DNA of 64,000 bases from an uncultured Lachnospiraceae bacterium (GCA_946535225.1 CAMNDJ010000002.1:1-64000); one strand, 5' to 3'; counted from the stretch's first letter, positions 9,592 to 19,765 are shown. A program made the numbers and translations. Notes: generated by a model from the letters alone, not told the origin.

Positions 9592-11127
9592 TTGGCAGAG
9601 AGCAATAAGCTATCATCGGAAGAACTGGCCAAGTTAAGAGAGCAATTGAAACGGGAAGCTGCCAATGTAAATGTTGGTAATCCCGTTATAGCTCACGAAA
9701 CGGAAGCAACAGAAGAAGGGGCAGAGAAAGAGCCTGTAAGTTCCAAGGTCATCACGGTCACCGTCTCTGAGGATAAGATGAAGGCGATGGTGAACCTGTC
9801 CGTTCCCCTGGGAACAGAAGCGTATTCCGTTCCCGAAGTTGTTGCGGCCCTTCGGTCTAACAGGGTCGTTCTCGGAATCAGAAGCGACCTGATCAATGAG
9901 ATGATAAGTCTTGGTCAGTATAATGAAGATACGGTGGTTGCGGAGGGAACGGAAGTGGTTCCCGGTGTCGAAGGCTATTATGAATGGCTCGTCGATATGG
10001 AGAAGAGAGAGAATCCCGACATCCGTGAGGACGGTACAGTGGATTACACCTCCATGAATAAGCTTGCAAATGTAAGTGAAGGAGACAGGATCGCCATCTA
10101 TTATCCTGCCATACAAGGGGAGAAGGGCTTCGATGTCATGGGAGCGGAGAAGATACCGAGGATCGCCAAGGACCAGCCTCAGTTAAGGGGCAAATACATA
10201 AGGTTCGATCCCGATACCAATGAGTATTTTGCGACCATATCCGGTAAGATATCGAGAAACGGCAATGTCATTGAGATTTTATCGGTACACGAAGTCAACG
10301 ACGATCTTAATGTCAACTACGGTACGGTAGAATTCTACGGTGATATAGTCATAAACGGCAATGTGGAATCCGGTGCGACCATAAGAGCGGGACGTAATGT
10401 TACGATCAACGGAACGGTGTCAAATGCCAAGGTTTTCGCAGGCGGAGATATAGTGCTCGCCAGGGGGGCACAGGGCAAGAGCAGGATATCCGCAAGAGGC
10501 GATGTTTTTGCCGACTTCATAGAGTACGCATCTGTAGATGCCAAGGGTGAAGTACATGCCAATTACATAATGAATTCCGAAGTCAGATCTTCAAAGAAGG
10601 TGCTGGTAGACGGTGCGAGAGGTACCGTTGTCGGAGGATTCACACACGGTCTGTCGGGAGTAGAGGTTCGTACTTCCGGTAATTATAATGAGATCATCAC
10701 AGAACTGCATGCAGGATTCGGCGATGAGGATTATATGCAATATGATACTCTCAATAAGAGAGAGGAAACGGTCAATAACGAGCTGGCAGCCATAATATCC
10801 GAAATGACGGAACTGCTCAAGGCCAGTAAGCAAAGGGGCGCGACTCAGCAACAGAAAGATCGTATTTACGAACTGAATGTCAAGAAAGATGCGGCCTATG
10901 CTCAGGTTGATGATATCACCAAAGAGAAGCATGAACTTGCAGTCAGGATGGCGGAGGGAACAAATTCGTATGTGGAGATAAGAGGAGATGCCTATCGTAA
11001 TACCACTATCGGTATCGATGCAGCCAAACTTGTTCTTCACAAAGAGGAGAGCTGCGTCAGATTCATATGCAGAAATGATAAGATCGAGAGACGGCAGGCT
11101 CATCTGGATAAGAAAGAAGAAGCATGA
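9592..11127 (+). CDS. FapA family (DUF342) protein
   Basis: GDIVINGNVESGATIRAGRNVTINGTVSNAKVFAGGDIVLARGAQGKSRISARGDVFADFIEYASVDAKGEVHANYIMNSEV beta-helix pattern. Confidence 0.88.
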   Translation: MAESNKLSSEELAKLREQLKREAANVNVGNPVIAHETEATEEGAEKEPVSSKVITVTVSEDKMKAMVNLSVPLGTEAYSVPEVVAALRSNRVVLGIRSDLINEMISLGQYNEDTVVAEGTEVVPGVEGYYEWLVDMEKRENPDIREDGTVDYTSMNKLANVSEGDRIAIYYPAIQGEKGFDVMGAEKIPRIAKDQPQLRGKYIRFDPDTNEYFATISGKISRNGNVIEILSVHEVNDDLNVNYGTVEFYGDIVINGNVESGATIRAGRNVTINGTVSNAKVFAGGDIVLARGAQGKSRISARGDVFADFIEYASVDAKGEVHANYIMNSEVRSSKKVLVDGARGTVVGGFTHGLSGVEVRTSGNYNEIITELHAGFGDEDYMQYDTLNKREETVNNELAAIISEMTELLKASKQRGATQQQKDRIYELNVKKDAAYAQVDDITKEKHELAVRMAEGTNSYVEIRGDAYRNTTIGIDAAKLVLHKEESCVRFICRNDKIERRQAHLDKKEEA

Positions 11128-12464
11128 GTAGTAAAGGTTCAGTCACAAAAACATACAGTTATGAACAGGCGGTATCGTATCTTGATTCGGTACCGCGTTT
11201 TGTTGATAAGCGGTTTGAAGGAGCAAAGGCCTTCTATGAATACCTGAAGGACAAAGGCGTTATAACCGAAGGCGGTCGCAAGGTGTTTCATGTTGCAGGG
11301 ACTAACGGCAAAGGAAGTGTCTGCGCTTTTCTTAAGTCCATGCATATGGCAATGGGTAAGAGAGTCGGAGTGTTTACATCACCTCATCTCATTGACCTAA
11401 GAGAACGTATAACGATCGGTGATGTGATGATCACCAAAGAAGATCTGGCAGATGCATTTATGACAGTGATGTCATATTTGGAAGAATTCAAGTCATCGAC
11501 TCCTTATAGCGATTATGTGCCGGTATATTTCGACTGGTTGTTTTTTATCGCAGCCGTATATTTCGAACGGGAGAAGACGGATGCGATCATCTGGGAGACA
11601 GGACTCGGCGGAAGATATGATGCCACGAATGTGATCGGATATAAGTCCGTGACTGTCATAACCGAGATCGGGATGGATCATATGGAGATCCTCGGAGACA
11701 GCATAGATAAGATAGCATCTGAAAAAGCAGGGATAATAAGGAGAGGGACACCGGTCATAACCGTTGACAGAGATCCTTTGGCGCTTGACGTGATAAGCAG
11801 TGTGGCAAAGAGTATGGGTTCGCCCCTTACGGTCGTGCCGAATGCGTCAGGTATCACGAAAAAAATGAATGATAAAGGGATTGATTTTTCGTATAAATCC
11901 CATTATTATAATAATGCTACTCTAGAGGTAGTGGGTCATGCCGTATATCAGACCGAGAATGCAGCTTTGGCTGTGACGGCAATGGAAGCGGCATACTCTG
12001 CCGACGAACTGCCCTTTGAGTGTGTATATGAGGGAATCAAGAACATGCATCATCCCGGCCGTATGGAAGAGGTCGCACCCGGGGTATTTTTTGACGGAGC
12101 GCATAATACAGACGGGATAGGAGCATTGCTTGAAAGTGTCAGGCATGACGGCTGCAGAGGTCTTAGATATATGATCTTTTCGGCGGTCGGTGATAAGCAG
12201 GCAGATATCGAGCTTGCAATGGTCGCAGAATCGGGGCTTTTTGACAAGGTATGCTTAGTGCCGATATCGGGAGCCAGAGGCAGAAGCCATGATGAACTGT
12301 CGAAGCTACTGACGGTACTTACAGACAGACAGATTTACGGCGAGCTTGCGGGGGATCTGCGGACAGCCTATGACAGTTACAGGCAGGGGTTAAGGGAAGA
12401 AGACAGACTCTATGTATGCGGTTCTCTGTATCTTATCGGAGAACTCAAGGAGATGATCATGTGA
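11124..12464 (+). CDS. folC: folylpolyglutamate synthase/dihydrofolate synthase
   Basis: VAGTNGKGSVCAFL, FTSPHLIDLRERITI, ETGLGGRYDATN, DGAHNTDGI. Confidence 0.95.
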   Translation: MSSKGSVTKTYSYEQAVSYLDSVPRFVDKRFEGAKAFYEYLKDKGVITEGGRKVFHVAGTNGKGSVCAFLKSMHMAMGKRVGVFTSPHLIDLRERITIGDVMITKEDLADAFMTVMSYLEEFKSSTPYSDYVPVYFDWLFFIAAVYFEREKTDAIIWETGLGGRYDATNVIGYKSVTVITEIGMDHMEILGDSIDKIASEKAGIIRRGTPVITVDRDPLALDVISSVAKSMGSPLTVVPNASGITKKMNDKGIDFSYKSHYYNNATLEVVGHAVYQTENAALAVTAMEAAYSADELPFECVYEGIKNMHHPGRMEEVAPGVFFDGAHNTDGIGALLESVRHDGCRGLRYMIFSAVGDKQADIELAMVAESGLFDKVCLVPISGARGRSHDELSKLLTVLTDRQIYGELAGDLRTAYDSYRQGLREEDRLYVCGSLYLIGELKEMIM

Positions 12465-12583
12465 AGAATGATCGTGATCGATCACTCTTTACAGTCCGGT
12501 TTGTGCCGAGCCCAAACCGGATGATGGCGTCGCCGAATCTGATATTCGGCTCGCTGCCTCGCATAGGATGCTCGGCATGGAGG
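12461..12583 (+). ncRNA. candidate structured cis-regulatory RNA, copy A
   Basis: homologous to 28427-28551; P1 GTGAAGA/TCTTTAC, P2 TCCGGTTTG/CAAACCGGA, P3 GCCGAAT/ATTCGGC, P4 GCAT/ATGC, loop GCCGAGC complementary to GCTCGGC next to the SD. Confidence 0.75.
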
Positions 12584-12588
12584 AAACA

Positions 12589-12747
12589 ATGATCAATTTC
12601 GAAGAAGAACTTAAGAAGTTCCATCCTTCACTTGAGATAGAAGAGGCTGAAGATGCCATATACAACCAGGATCTTACCGACATCGCAGATCTTTTGGTAG
12701 GTTTAGTCAAGGAGGATAAGGAATCTGCAAGTGAGGATAAGCAGTAA
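12589..12747 (+). CDS. small conserved-looking 52-aa protein of unknown function
   Basis: SD GGAGG then ATG; MINFEEELKKFHPSLEIEEAEDAIYNQDLTDIADLLVGLVKEDKESASEDKQ; shorter than the ORF track reports. Confidence 0.7.
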   Translation: MINFEEELKKFHPSLEIEEAEDAIYNQDLTDIADLLVGLVKEDKESASEDKQ

Positions 12748-12759
12748 CGGGAGTGAAGC

Positions 12760-14187
12760 ATGATTTGCTATAATTGCGGAGCTACACTCACCCACAATGA
12801 TTTCTGTACGAACTGCGGAGCGGATGTAGCCAGATATAAGAAGATAGTAAGCACTGCCAATCTTTTGTACAATATGGGACTTGATAAGGCAAGGGTCAGA
12901 GATCTGTCCGGTGCCACCGAATCCCTGAGGCAGTGTCTTAAACTGGATAAATCGAATATTGACGCCAGGAACCTTTTGGGCCTTATATATTTTGAGGTCG
13001 GAGAGTATGTTCTGGCGCTTAACGAATGGGTAATAAGCAAGAACTTAAGACCGACCAAGAACATAGCTGATGATTATATAAGCCTGTTACAGGATAATCC
13101 CGCGAAGCTTGATACTTATTCGCAGGCCGTCAAGAAATACAATCAGGCGCTCAGCTACTGTTATCAGGGGTCGTTGGATCTTGCCGTGATACAGCTTAAG
13201 AAGGTTTTAAGCCTTAATCCCAAATACGTACAGGCGCATCAGCTTCTTGCGCTTCTATATATCAATGATGAACAGTGGGAAGATGCCAAGAGAGAGCTTA
13301 ACCGCTGCCAGAAGATAGATGTGGGCAATACGATCACACTTCGTTATCTTAATGAGACGCGTAATATCCTGGATATGGATGACGGCGACGACGCATTCTC
13401 ACCGGGCGGACTGGATCTTAAGGGGCGTAAAGGCTTCGGTGATCAGAAGAAGCGGGACAGGGATACAGCGGACAGTTATTCGATTCCTGTCATTCGCAAG
13501 GAGAACAGAACGCTAGCCACCATTGTCAATGTAGCAATCGGTATAATGATAGGGATCGCGGTGGCTTATCTTCTCATCCTTCCGGCCAGGATCTCGGCTG
13601 CGAGAGAAGGTGTAGATGAGAGTCTTAAGGCAACGGGTGAACAGTTAGATGCCAAGACTGCACAGATATCGTCTCTTGAACAGGAGCTTAAGAGCGTGAA
13701 CGGACAGCTTGAGAAGACCAAAGAGGAGCTGGAGGTATATACCGGCGAATCGGGCAAGATGTCCGCTATGGACGATCTGTTAAATGCCGTTAATTCGTAT
13801 CTCGAGAATCCGGAGGATACCAAGGCGGTGGCTGAGTATCTGGATATGATAGATGAAGAGAAGTTAGCCGAGACGGGGGAGAGCTTTAATACGGTATACC
13901 TTCTTATGATGTCCAAGATAGGTGCGGATGTCGGTTCACAGTATTATGATTCGGGCATGAAATCATATCAGGCCGAGATGTATGAGGACGCTATCAAAGA
14001 CTTGACAAAGGCATATACTTATGATAATAGTAATGGAGATGCGTTGTACAACCTCGGTAATGCATACCGTAAGTCAGGTGATATCGTCAACGCTGTTGAA
14101 ACATATAACAAGGTAATCGAGGAATTTCCGGATACAGAGATGGCGACAAGATCACAGCAATATGTCAATGAACTGAATGTAGATTAG
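12760..14187 (+). CDS. zinc-ribbon/TPR membrane protein
   Basis: MICYNCGATLTHNDFCTNCGAD zinc ribbon; TPR-like repeats; TM around ATIVNVAIGIMIGIAVAYLLIL; C-terminal TPR. Confidence 0.85.
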   Translation: MICYNCGATLTHNDFCTNCGADVARYKKIVSTANLLYNMGLDKARVRDLSGATESLRQCLKLDKSNIDARNLLGLIYFEVGEYVLALNEWVISKNLRPTKNIADDYISLLQDNPAKLDTYSQAVKKYNQALSYCYQGSLDLAVIQLKKVLSLNPKYVQAHQLLALLYINDEQWEDAKRELNRCQKIDVGNTITLRYLNETRNILDMDDGDDAFSPGGLDLKGRKGFGDQKKRDRDTADSYSIPVIRKENRTLATIVNVAIGIMIGIAVAYLLILPARISAAREGVDESLKATGEQLDAKTAQISSLEQELKSVNGQLEKTKEELEVYTGESGKMSAMDDLLNAVNSYLENPEDTKAVAEYLDMIDEEKLAETGESFNTVYLLMMSKIGADVGSQYYDSGMKSYQAEMYEDAIKDLTKAYTYDNSNGDALYNLGNAYRKSGDIVNAVETYNKVIEEFPDTEMATRSQQYVNELNVD

Positions 14188-14192
14188 ATAAC

Positions 14193-14222
14193 AAAAGGAG
14201 AACAGTTAATGTTCTCCTTTTT
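14193..14222 (+). terminator. intrinsic terminator
   Basis: AAAAGGAGAAC agttaat GTTCTCCTTTTT. Confidence 0.8.
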
Positions 14223-14274
14223 CAAAGTATTATGTCATCCCGAACAGTAATGGGATAGGAAGAGGAGAGAAAAA

Positions 14275-17200
14275 ATGGCAAAGAGAACAGACATCCACAA
14301 AGTACTGATCATAGGGTCAGGCCCTATAATCATCGGACAGGCCTGCGAGTTTGACTACTCGGGCACACAGGCGTGCAAGGCGCTCCATAAGTTAGGTTAC
14401 GAGATAGTGCTCGTCAATTCCAATCCGGCAACGATAATGACGGATCCGGAGACTGCGGATGTCACCTATATAGAGCCGTTAAATGTAGACAGATTAGAGC
14501 AGATAATAGCCAAGGAGCGTCCTGATGCCCTGCTTCCGAACTTAGGAGGTCAGTCGGGACTTAACCTCTGTTCTGAGCTCAACAAGGCGGGAGTGCTCGA
14601 TAAGTACAATGTCAAGGTCATAGGTGTTCAGGTGGACGCCATAGAGCGAGGCGAGGACAGGATAGAGTTTAAGAATACGATGAACGAACTCGGCATAGAG
14701 ATGGCCAGATCGGATGTCGCCTATTCGGTTGATGAGGCGCTCCAGATCGCGGACAGACTGGGTTATCCCGTTGTACTTCGTCCCGCATATACGATGGGAG
14801 GAGCAGGCGGCGGCCTCGTATACAACAAAGAGGAACTCAAGGTCGTCTGTGCAAGAGGCCTTCAGGCTTCACTCGTAGGACAGGTTCTTGTCGAAGAGTC
14901 GGTTTTGGGCTGGGAAGAGCTTGAACTTGAGGTCGTACGTGACTCGGAAGGCAATATGATCACGGTCTGCTTCATAGAGAACATCGATCCCATCGGCGTT
15001 CATACAGGCGATTCGTTCTGTTCGGCTCCGATGCTCACGATCTCTGAAGAGACTCAGAAGAAACTTCAGGAGCAGGCATATAAGATAGTAGATAAGGTAC
15101 AGGTCATCGGTGGTACGAACGTTCAGTTCGCACATGATCCCAAGTCTGACCGTATCATAGTAATAGAGATCAATCCCCGTACATCGCGTTCATCAGCGCT
15201 CGCATCCAAGGCGACCGGTTTCCCGATCGCGCTTGTATCGGCGATGCTTGCTACGGGACTTACTCTTAAGGACATTCCCTGCGGCAAATACGGAACACTT
15301 GATAAGTACGTTCCGGACGGTGACTATGTTGTCATCAAGTTTGCGAGATGGGCCTTCGAGAAGTTCAAGGGCGTAGAGGACAAGCTCGGTACTCAGATGC
15401 GCGCTGTCGGCGAAGTCATGAGTATCGGTAAGACATATAAGGAAGCTTTCCAGAAGGCGATAAGATCACTTGAGACCGGCCGCTACGGACTGGGACACGC
15501 TAAGAACTTCGACAGCCTCAGCAAGGAGGAGATCCTGTCGCGTCTCGTGAATCCCTCGAGTGAGCGTCATTTCCTTATGTATGAGGCACTCCGTAAGGGA
15601 GCCACTGTAGATGAGATATTTGAGCTTACCAAGGTTAAGCACTGGTTCATAGAGCAGATGAAGGAACTCGTGGAGGAAGAGGAGGCACTTGTTGCCGCAT
15701 TCAAGGGTTCGGTTCCTGCGGATGATGCTCTTATCAAGGCCAAAAAGGACGGCTTCTCAGATAAGTACTTAAGCCAGGTTCTTGACATCCCCGAAGCGGA
15801 CATCAGAGGCAGGAGAGATGCGATCGGCCTTCATGAAGCATGGGAAGGCGTGCATGTAAGCGGTACCGAGAACAGTGCATATTATTACTCAAGCTACAAT
15901 ATTGAGAATGACGAGAGCCCTTCTACGGATAATAAGAAGATAATGATCTTAGGCGGCGGTCCCAACAGGATAGGCCAGGGTATCGAGTTCGATTACTGCT
16001 GCGTTCATGCTGCAATGGAGCTTAAGAGACTTGGATTTGAGACGATCATCGTCAACTGTAATCCCGAGACCGTATCAACGGACTATGATACATCCGACAA
16101 GCTCTACTTCGAGCCGCTTACACTTGAGGATGTCTTAAGCATATACAATAAAGAGAAGCCCTTAGGTGTTATCGCTCAGTTCGGTGGTCAGACTCCTCTT
16201 AATCTCGCCGCAGACCTTGAGAAAAACGGTGTCAAGATATTAGGAACTTCTCCCGCTGTCATCGATCTTGCGGAAGACAGAGATCAGTTCAGGGCGATGA
16301 TGGATAAGCTTGGCATCCCGATGCCTGAATCAGGAATGGCAGTTACCGTTGAGGATGCCATAGAGATCGCAAATAAGATCGGATATCCCGTAATGGTACG
16401 TCCTTCGTACGTCCTCGGCGGACGCGGAATGGAAGTCGTATATGATGATGATTCGATGAAAGAATACATGGCAGCTGCAGTAGGTGTCACACCTGACAGG
16501 CCGATCCTCATAGACAGATTCTTAAATCACGCTCTTGAGTGTGAAGCAGATGCCATAGCGGACGGAGCACATGCATTTGTTCCCGCTGTAATGGAGCATA
16601 TAGAGCTTGCCGGCGTACACTCAGGTGACAGTGCATGTATCATTCCTTCGGTACATATATCGGAAGAGAATGTTAAGACCATCAAGGAATATACACGTAA
16701 GATCGCGGAAGAGATGCATGTAAGAGGTCTTATGAACATGCAGTATGCGATAGAGAAGGGTAAGGTATTCGTGCTCGAAGCCAATCCCAGAGCATCACGT
16801 ACCGTGCCGCTCGTATCCAAGGTATGTAACATAAGGATGGTACCTCTGGCGACTCAGATCATCACGTCGGATCTGACGGGCAATCCTTCTCCGATACATG
16901 ATCTTAAGGAAAAGACGATCCCCTACTACGGTGTAAAGGAAGCGGCATTCCCGTTCAATATGTTCCCTGAAGTAGACCCGATATTAGGACCGGAGATGAG
17001 ATCGACAGGTGAAGTGTTAGGTCTCTCATCTTCGTACGGTGAAGCATTCTTCAAGGCACAGGAGGCTATTCAGTCTAAGCTTCCGACAGAGGGAACGGTC
17101 CTTATCTCGGTCAACAAGAAGGATAAGGATGAGGTCATAGAAGTTGCGAAGATATTTGATGAGTGCGGATTTAAGATCTTAGCTACGGACGGCACGAGCA

Positions 17201-17496
17201 AGGTGTTAACCGAAGCCGGAGTACCCAATACAAGAGTCAACAAGATATACGAAGGACAGCCCAATATCAACGATATGATAATCAACGGCGATATCCAGCT
17301 GATCGTCAACTCGCCCGTAGGCAAGGCATCGGCTCAGGATGACAGCTACCTTCGTAAGGCAGCCATTAAGGCTAAGGTTCCTTATGTGACAACGATCGCG
17401 GCAGCCAAGGCATCAGCCGAAGGTATCCGCTACATCAAACAGAACCCTCAGGCAGAGGTTAAGTCACTGCAGCAGTACCATTCAGAGATACACTGA
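14275..17496 (+). CDS. carB: carbamoyl-phosphate synthase large subunit
   Basis: 1073 aa; VLIIGSGPIIIGQACEFDYSGTQACKAL and second ATP-grasp half ILGGGPNRIGQGIEFDYCCVHA. Confidence 0.98.
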   Translation: MAKRTDIHKVLIIGSGPIIIGQACEFDYSGTQACKALHKLGYEIVLVNSNPATIMTDPETADVTYIEPLNVDRLEQIIAKERPDALLPNLGGQSGLNLCSELNKAGVLDKYNVKVIGVQVDAIERGEDRIEFKNTMNELGIEMARSDVAYSVDEALQIADRLGYPVVLRPAYTMGGAGGGLVYNKEELKVVCARGLQASLVGQVLVEESVLGWEELELEVVRDSEGNMITVCFIENIDPIGVHTGDSFCSAPMLTISEETQKKLQEQAYKIVDKVQVIGGTNVQFAHDPKSDRIIVIEINPRTSRSSALASKATGFPIALVSAMLATGLTLKDIPCGKYGTLDKYVPDGDYVVIKFARWAFEKFKGVEDKLGTQMRAVGEVMSIGKTYKEAFQKAIRSLETGRYGLGHAKNFDSLSKEEILSRLVNPSSERHFLMYEALRKGATVDEIFELTKVKHWFIEQMKELVEEEEALVAAFKGSVPADDALIKAKKDGFSDKYLSQVLDIPEADIRGRRDAIGLHEAWEGVHVSGTENSAYYYSSYNIENDESPSTDNKKIMILGGGPNRIGQGIEFDYCCVHAAMELKRLGFETIIVNCNPETVSTDYDTSDKLYFEPLTLEDVLSIYNKEKPLGVIAQFGGQTPLNLAADLEKNGVKILGTSPAVIDLAEDRDQFRAMMDKLGIPMPESGMAVTVEDAIEIANKIGYPVMVRPSYVLGGRGMEVVYDDDSMKEYMAAAVGVTPDRPILIDRFLNHALECEADAIADGAHAFVPAVMEHIELAGVHSGDSACIIPSVHISEENVKTIKEYTRKIAEEMHVRGLMNMQYAIEKGKVFVLEANPRASRTVPLVSKVCNIRMVPLATQIITSDLTGNPSPIHDLKEKTIPYYGVKEAAFPFNMFPEVDPILGPEMRSTGEVLGLSSSYGEAFFKAQEAIQSKLPTEGTVLISVNKKDKDEVIEVAKIFDECGFKILATDGTSKVLTEAGVPNTRVNKIYEGQPNINDMIINGDIQLIVNSPVGKASAQDDSYLRKAAIKAKVPYVTTIAAAKASAEGIRYIKQNPQAEVKSLQQYHSEIH

Positions 17497-17532
17497 GTTA
17501 AAGCCGCAGTTTATTAAAACGGAGGAGAGTAA

Positions 17533-17910
17533 ATGATAAAGAAGATTTCCACAGATAAAGCACCTGCAGCGATCGGACCGTATTCACAGGCCATAGTTGC
17601 CAATAAGATGGTATATGCATCAGGTCAGATACCGATCGATCCCGAGACGGGAAATGTTGAGGCGACTGACATAAAGGGTCAGACTGAGCAGGTCATGAAG
17701 AACATAGGAGCGATCCTTATAGCTGCAGACTGCGGATATGAGCAGGTCGTAAAGACCACATGCTTCCTTGCCGACATGGGCGATTTCGCTGCGTTCAACG
17801 AGGTCTATGAGAAGTACTTCCCGGGTAAGCCCGCAAGAAGCTGCGTGGCTGTTAAGGACCTTCCAAAGGGTGTGCTGTGTGAGGTAGAGGTCATAGCATG
17901 TCTGTACTAG
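17533..17910 (+). CDS. RidA family protein
   Basis: APAAIGPYSQAIVANKMVYASGQIPIDPETG...ARSCVAVKDLPKG. Confidence 0.95.
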   Translation: MIKKISTDKAPAAIGPYSQAIVANKMVYASGQIPIDPETGNVEATDIKGQTEQVMKNIGAILIAADCGYEQVVKTTCFLADMGDFAAFNEVYEKYFPGKPARSCVAVKDLPKGVLCEVEVIACLY

Positions 17911-18812
17911 CCCTTTTTATCACGGCGATAATATGGGGCACGGCATTTGTCGCGCAATCAGAGGGAATGGACTATCTCGGTCCATTCTCTTTTAATGCCA
18001 TAAGATATCTGATAGGATCGGTCGTGCTTATACCGGTCGTTGCGGTTCTTCGGACCACCCGTAAGCATAAGCTCATATCAGATGCAAAAGTGACAGCCTC
18101 TGATATGACACAAGTGTCAGTCAGTGCATGGGAACCGGGAACGGACTTAAGGAACACCATAAAGGGCGGAATACTTGTGGGATTGTCACTCTGTGTTGCG
18201 TCACTGTTTCAACAGTTTGGTATCATATATACGACGGTCGGTAAGGCAGGATTCGTAACGGCTCTCTATATCATCATCGTGCCGTTTTACGGAGTTTTGC
18301 TTAAAAAGAAGATAGAAGGTCGGGCATGGATCGCAGCAGGGATCGCGATCGTAGGATTCTATCTGATGTGTATGACGGGAGCGGAAGGCTTCAATATCGG
18401 AGACGGACTGGTCCTCATAGGTTCCTTTATATGGGGAGTGCAGATAATGCTCGTCGACAAATATGCGCCTAAAGCAGATGCTGTGATGCTAAGCAGCATA
18501 GAGTTCGGTATAAGCGGTATCATATGCACGGTCCTTGCATTGATATATGAGAGAGAAACTACCATACAGGCTGTCACGGATTGTGCAGGGCCGCTTCTTT
18601 ATGCAGGGGTGATGTCATGCGGGGTAGCCTATACATTGCAGGTAGTGGCACAGAAGAGAGTCCGGCCGGCGCTTGCCTGTCTTATCATGAGTCTTGAAGC
18701 CGTATTCTCCGCCATTGCCGGATGGATACTTCTCGGACAGGCTATGACGGGAGTTGAGATCGCCGGTTGTGCGCTGGTTTTTGCAGGTGTTGTGATCGCA
18801 CAGTTAAAATAG
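17898..18812 (+). CDS. DMT (EamA) family transporter
   Basis: about 10 TM segments; IWGTAFVAQSEGMDYLGPFSFNAIRYLIG; SLEAVFSAIAGWILLGQ. Confidence 0.92.
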   Translation: MSVLALFITAIIWGTAFVAQSEGMDYLGPFSFNAIRYLIGSVVLIPVVAVLRTTRKHKLISDAKVTASDMTQVSVSAWEPGTDLRNTIKGGILVGLSLCVASLFQQFGIIYTTVGKAGFVTALYIIIVPFYGVLLKKKIEGRAWIAAGIAIVGFYLMCMTGAEGFNIGDGLVLIGSFIWGVQIMLVDKYAPKADAVMLSSIEFGISGIICTVLALIYERETTIQAVTDCAGPLLYAGVMSCGVAYTLQVVAQKRVRPALACLIMSLEAVFSAIAGWILLGQAMTGVEIAGCALVFAGVVIAQLK

Positions 18813-18826
18813 GGCAAAAGTTGGTA

Positions 18827-18855
18827 TTTACAAAGCGAATATTAGATGCTACAAT
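18827..18855 (+). promoter_or_regulatory. candidate promoter of the degV gene
   Basis: TTTACA - 17 nt - TACAAT. Confidence 0.6.
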
Positions 18856-18883
18856 ACGTAGTATAGAAAACTACATTACGTAG
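18849..18883. promoter_or_regulatory. tandem operator-like sites overlapping the degV promoter
   Basis: CTACAATACGTAG (18849-18861) and CTACATTACGTAG (18871-18883), 22-bp period, each CTAC-N5-GTAG. Confidence 0.65.
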
Positions 18884-18903
18884 TTATTTGGAGGAATACC
18901 ATA

Positions 18904-19752
18904 ATGTACGATTACAAGATCATAGCGGACAGCAGCTGTGAGCTGCCGACTTCTTATAAGGATGATGAGAGATTTGCCCTTGTTCCGTTCAGGATGGAAG
19001 TGGACGGAGTGAATTACAAGGACAACAGCAGCCTTAATATAAAGAAATTCTTAGAGAGCATCAAGCAGAGCAAGACTTGCCCCAAGAGTTCATGTCCGTC
19101 GCCGGATATTTTCTTAAGGCAGTTTGAGGCAGATGTAAGAAGGATATATGTGATAACCATTTCAGGTAAGTTAAGCGGTTGCTATAACAGTGCGATGCTG
19201 GCTAAGAGCCTGTATGAAGAGGAGCATGAAGATAAACAGATAATCGTTATCGATTCACAGTCAGCGTCAGGCGGTGAATGCCTGTTGGCTCTCAAGGCTA
19301 TGGAACTTGAGGAAGAGGGCTGTGACTTTGATGAGATATCCGTAAGACTTACCAATTACAGGGATCATATATCAACATATTTCGTGCTGGATAATATTGA
19401 GACTCTTCGCAAAAACGGCAGACTCTCAAGGCTTCGTGCACTTGCTGCCAATACGCTCAATATCAAGCCTCTCCTTGCAGGTGAAAATGGCGATATAATC
19501 CAACTCGGGAGAGCCATAGGATTGCGTAAAGCCTGGAACAGCATGGTCAAGCGCATAGCCGAAGAGACTGCAGGTATAACCGATATGAAGAACAGACGCC
19601 TTATAATCACTCATTGTAATAATTTCAAGGGTGCCAAGTTGGTCAGGGACATGCTCAAGTCTTGTACGGATTTCAAGGAATATATCATAATGAACACATC
19701 GGGACTCAGTTCGCTCTATGCCAATGAGGGCGGGATAATAGTAGTTTACTGA
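18904..19752 (+). CDS. DegV family (fatty-acid binding) protein
   Basis: IIADSSCELPTSY...ISGKLSGCYNSAMLA...VIDSQSASGGECLL...DNIETLRKNGRLS. Confidence 0.95.
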   Translation: MYDYKIIADSSCELPTSYKDDERFALVPFRMEVDGVNYKDNSSLNIKKFLESIKQSKTCPKSSCPSPDIFLRQFEADVRRIYVITISGKLSGCYNSAMLAKSLYEEEHEDKQIIVIDSQSASGGECLLALKAMELEEEGCDFDEISVRLTNYRDHISTYFVLDNIETLRKNGRLSRLRALAANTLNIKPLLAGENGDIIQLGRAIGLRKAWNSMVKRIAEETAGITDMKNRRLIITHCNNFKGAKLVRDMLKSCTDFKEYIIMNTSGLSSLYANEGGIIVVY

Positions 19753-19765
19753 TAACATGCATGAT

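Noticed and set aside
12489-12761. 90-aa antisense ORF between folC and the zinc-ribbon gene
   Set aside because: Runs opposite the RNA element and the 52-aa ORF with an SD; sense reading is better supported.
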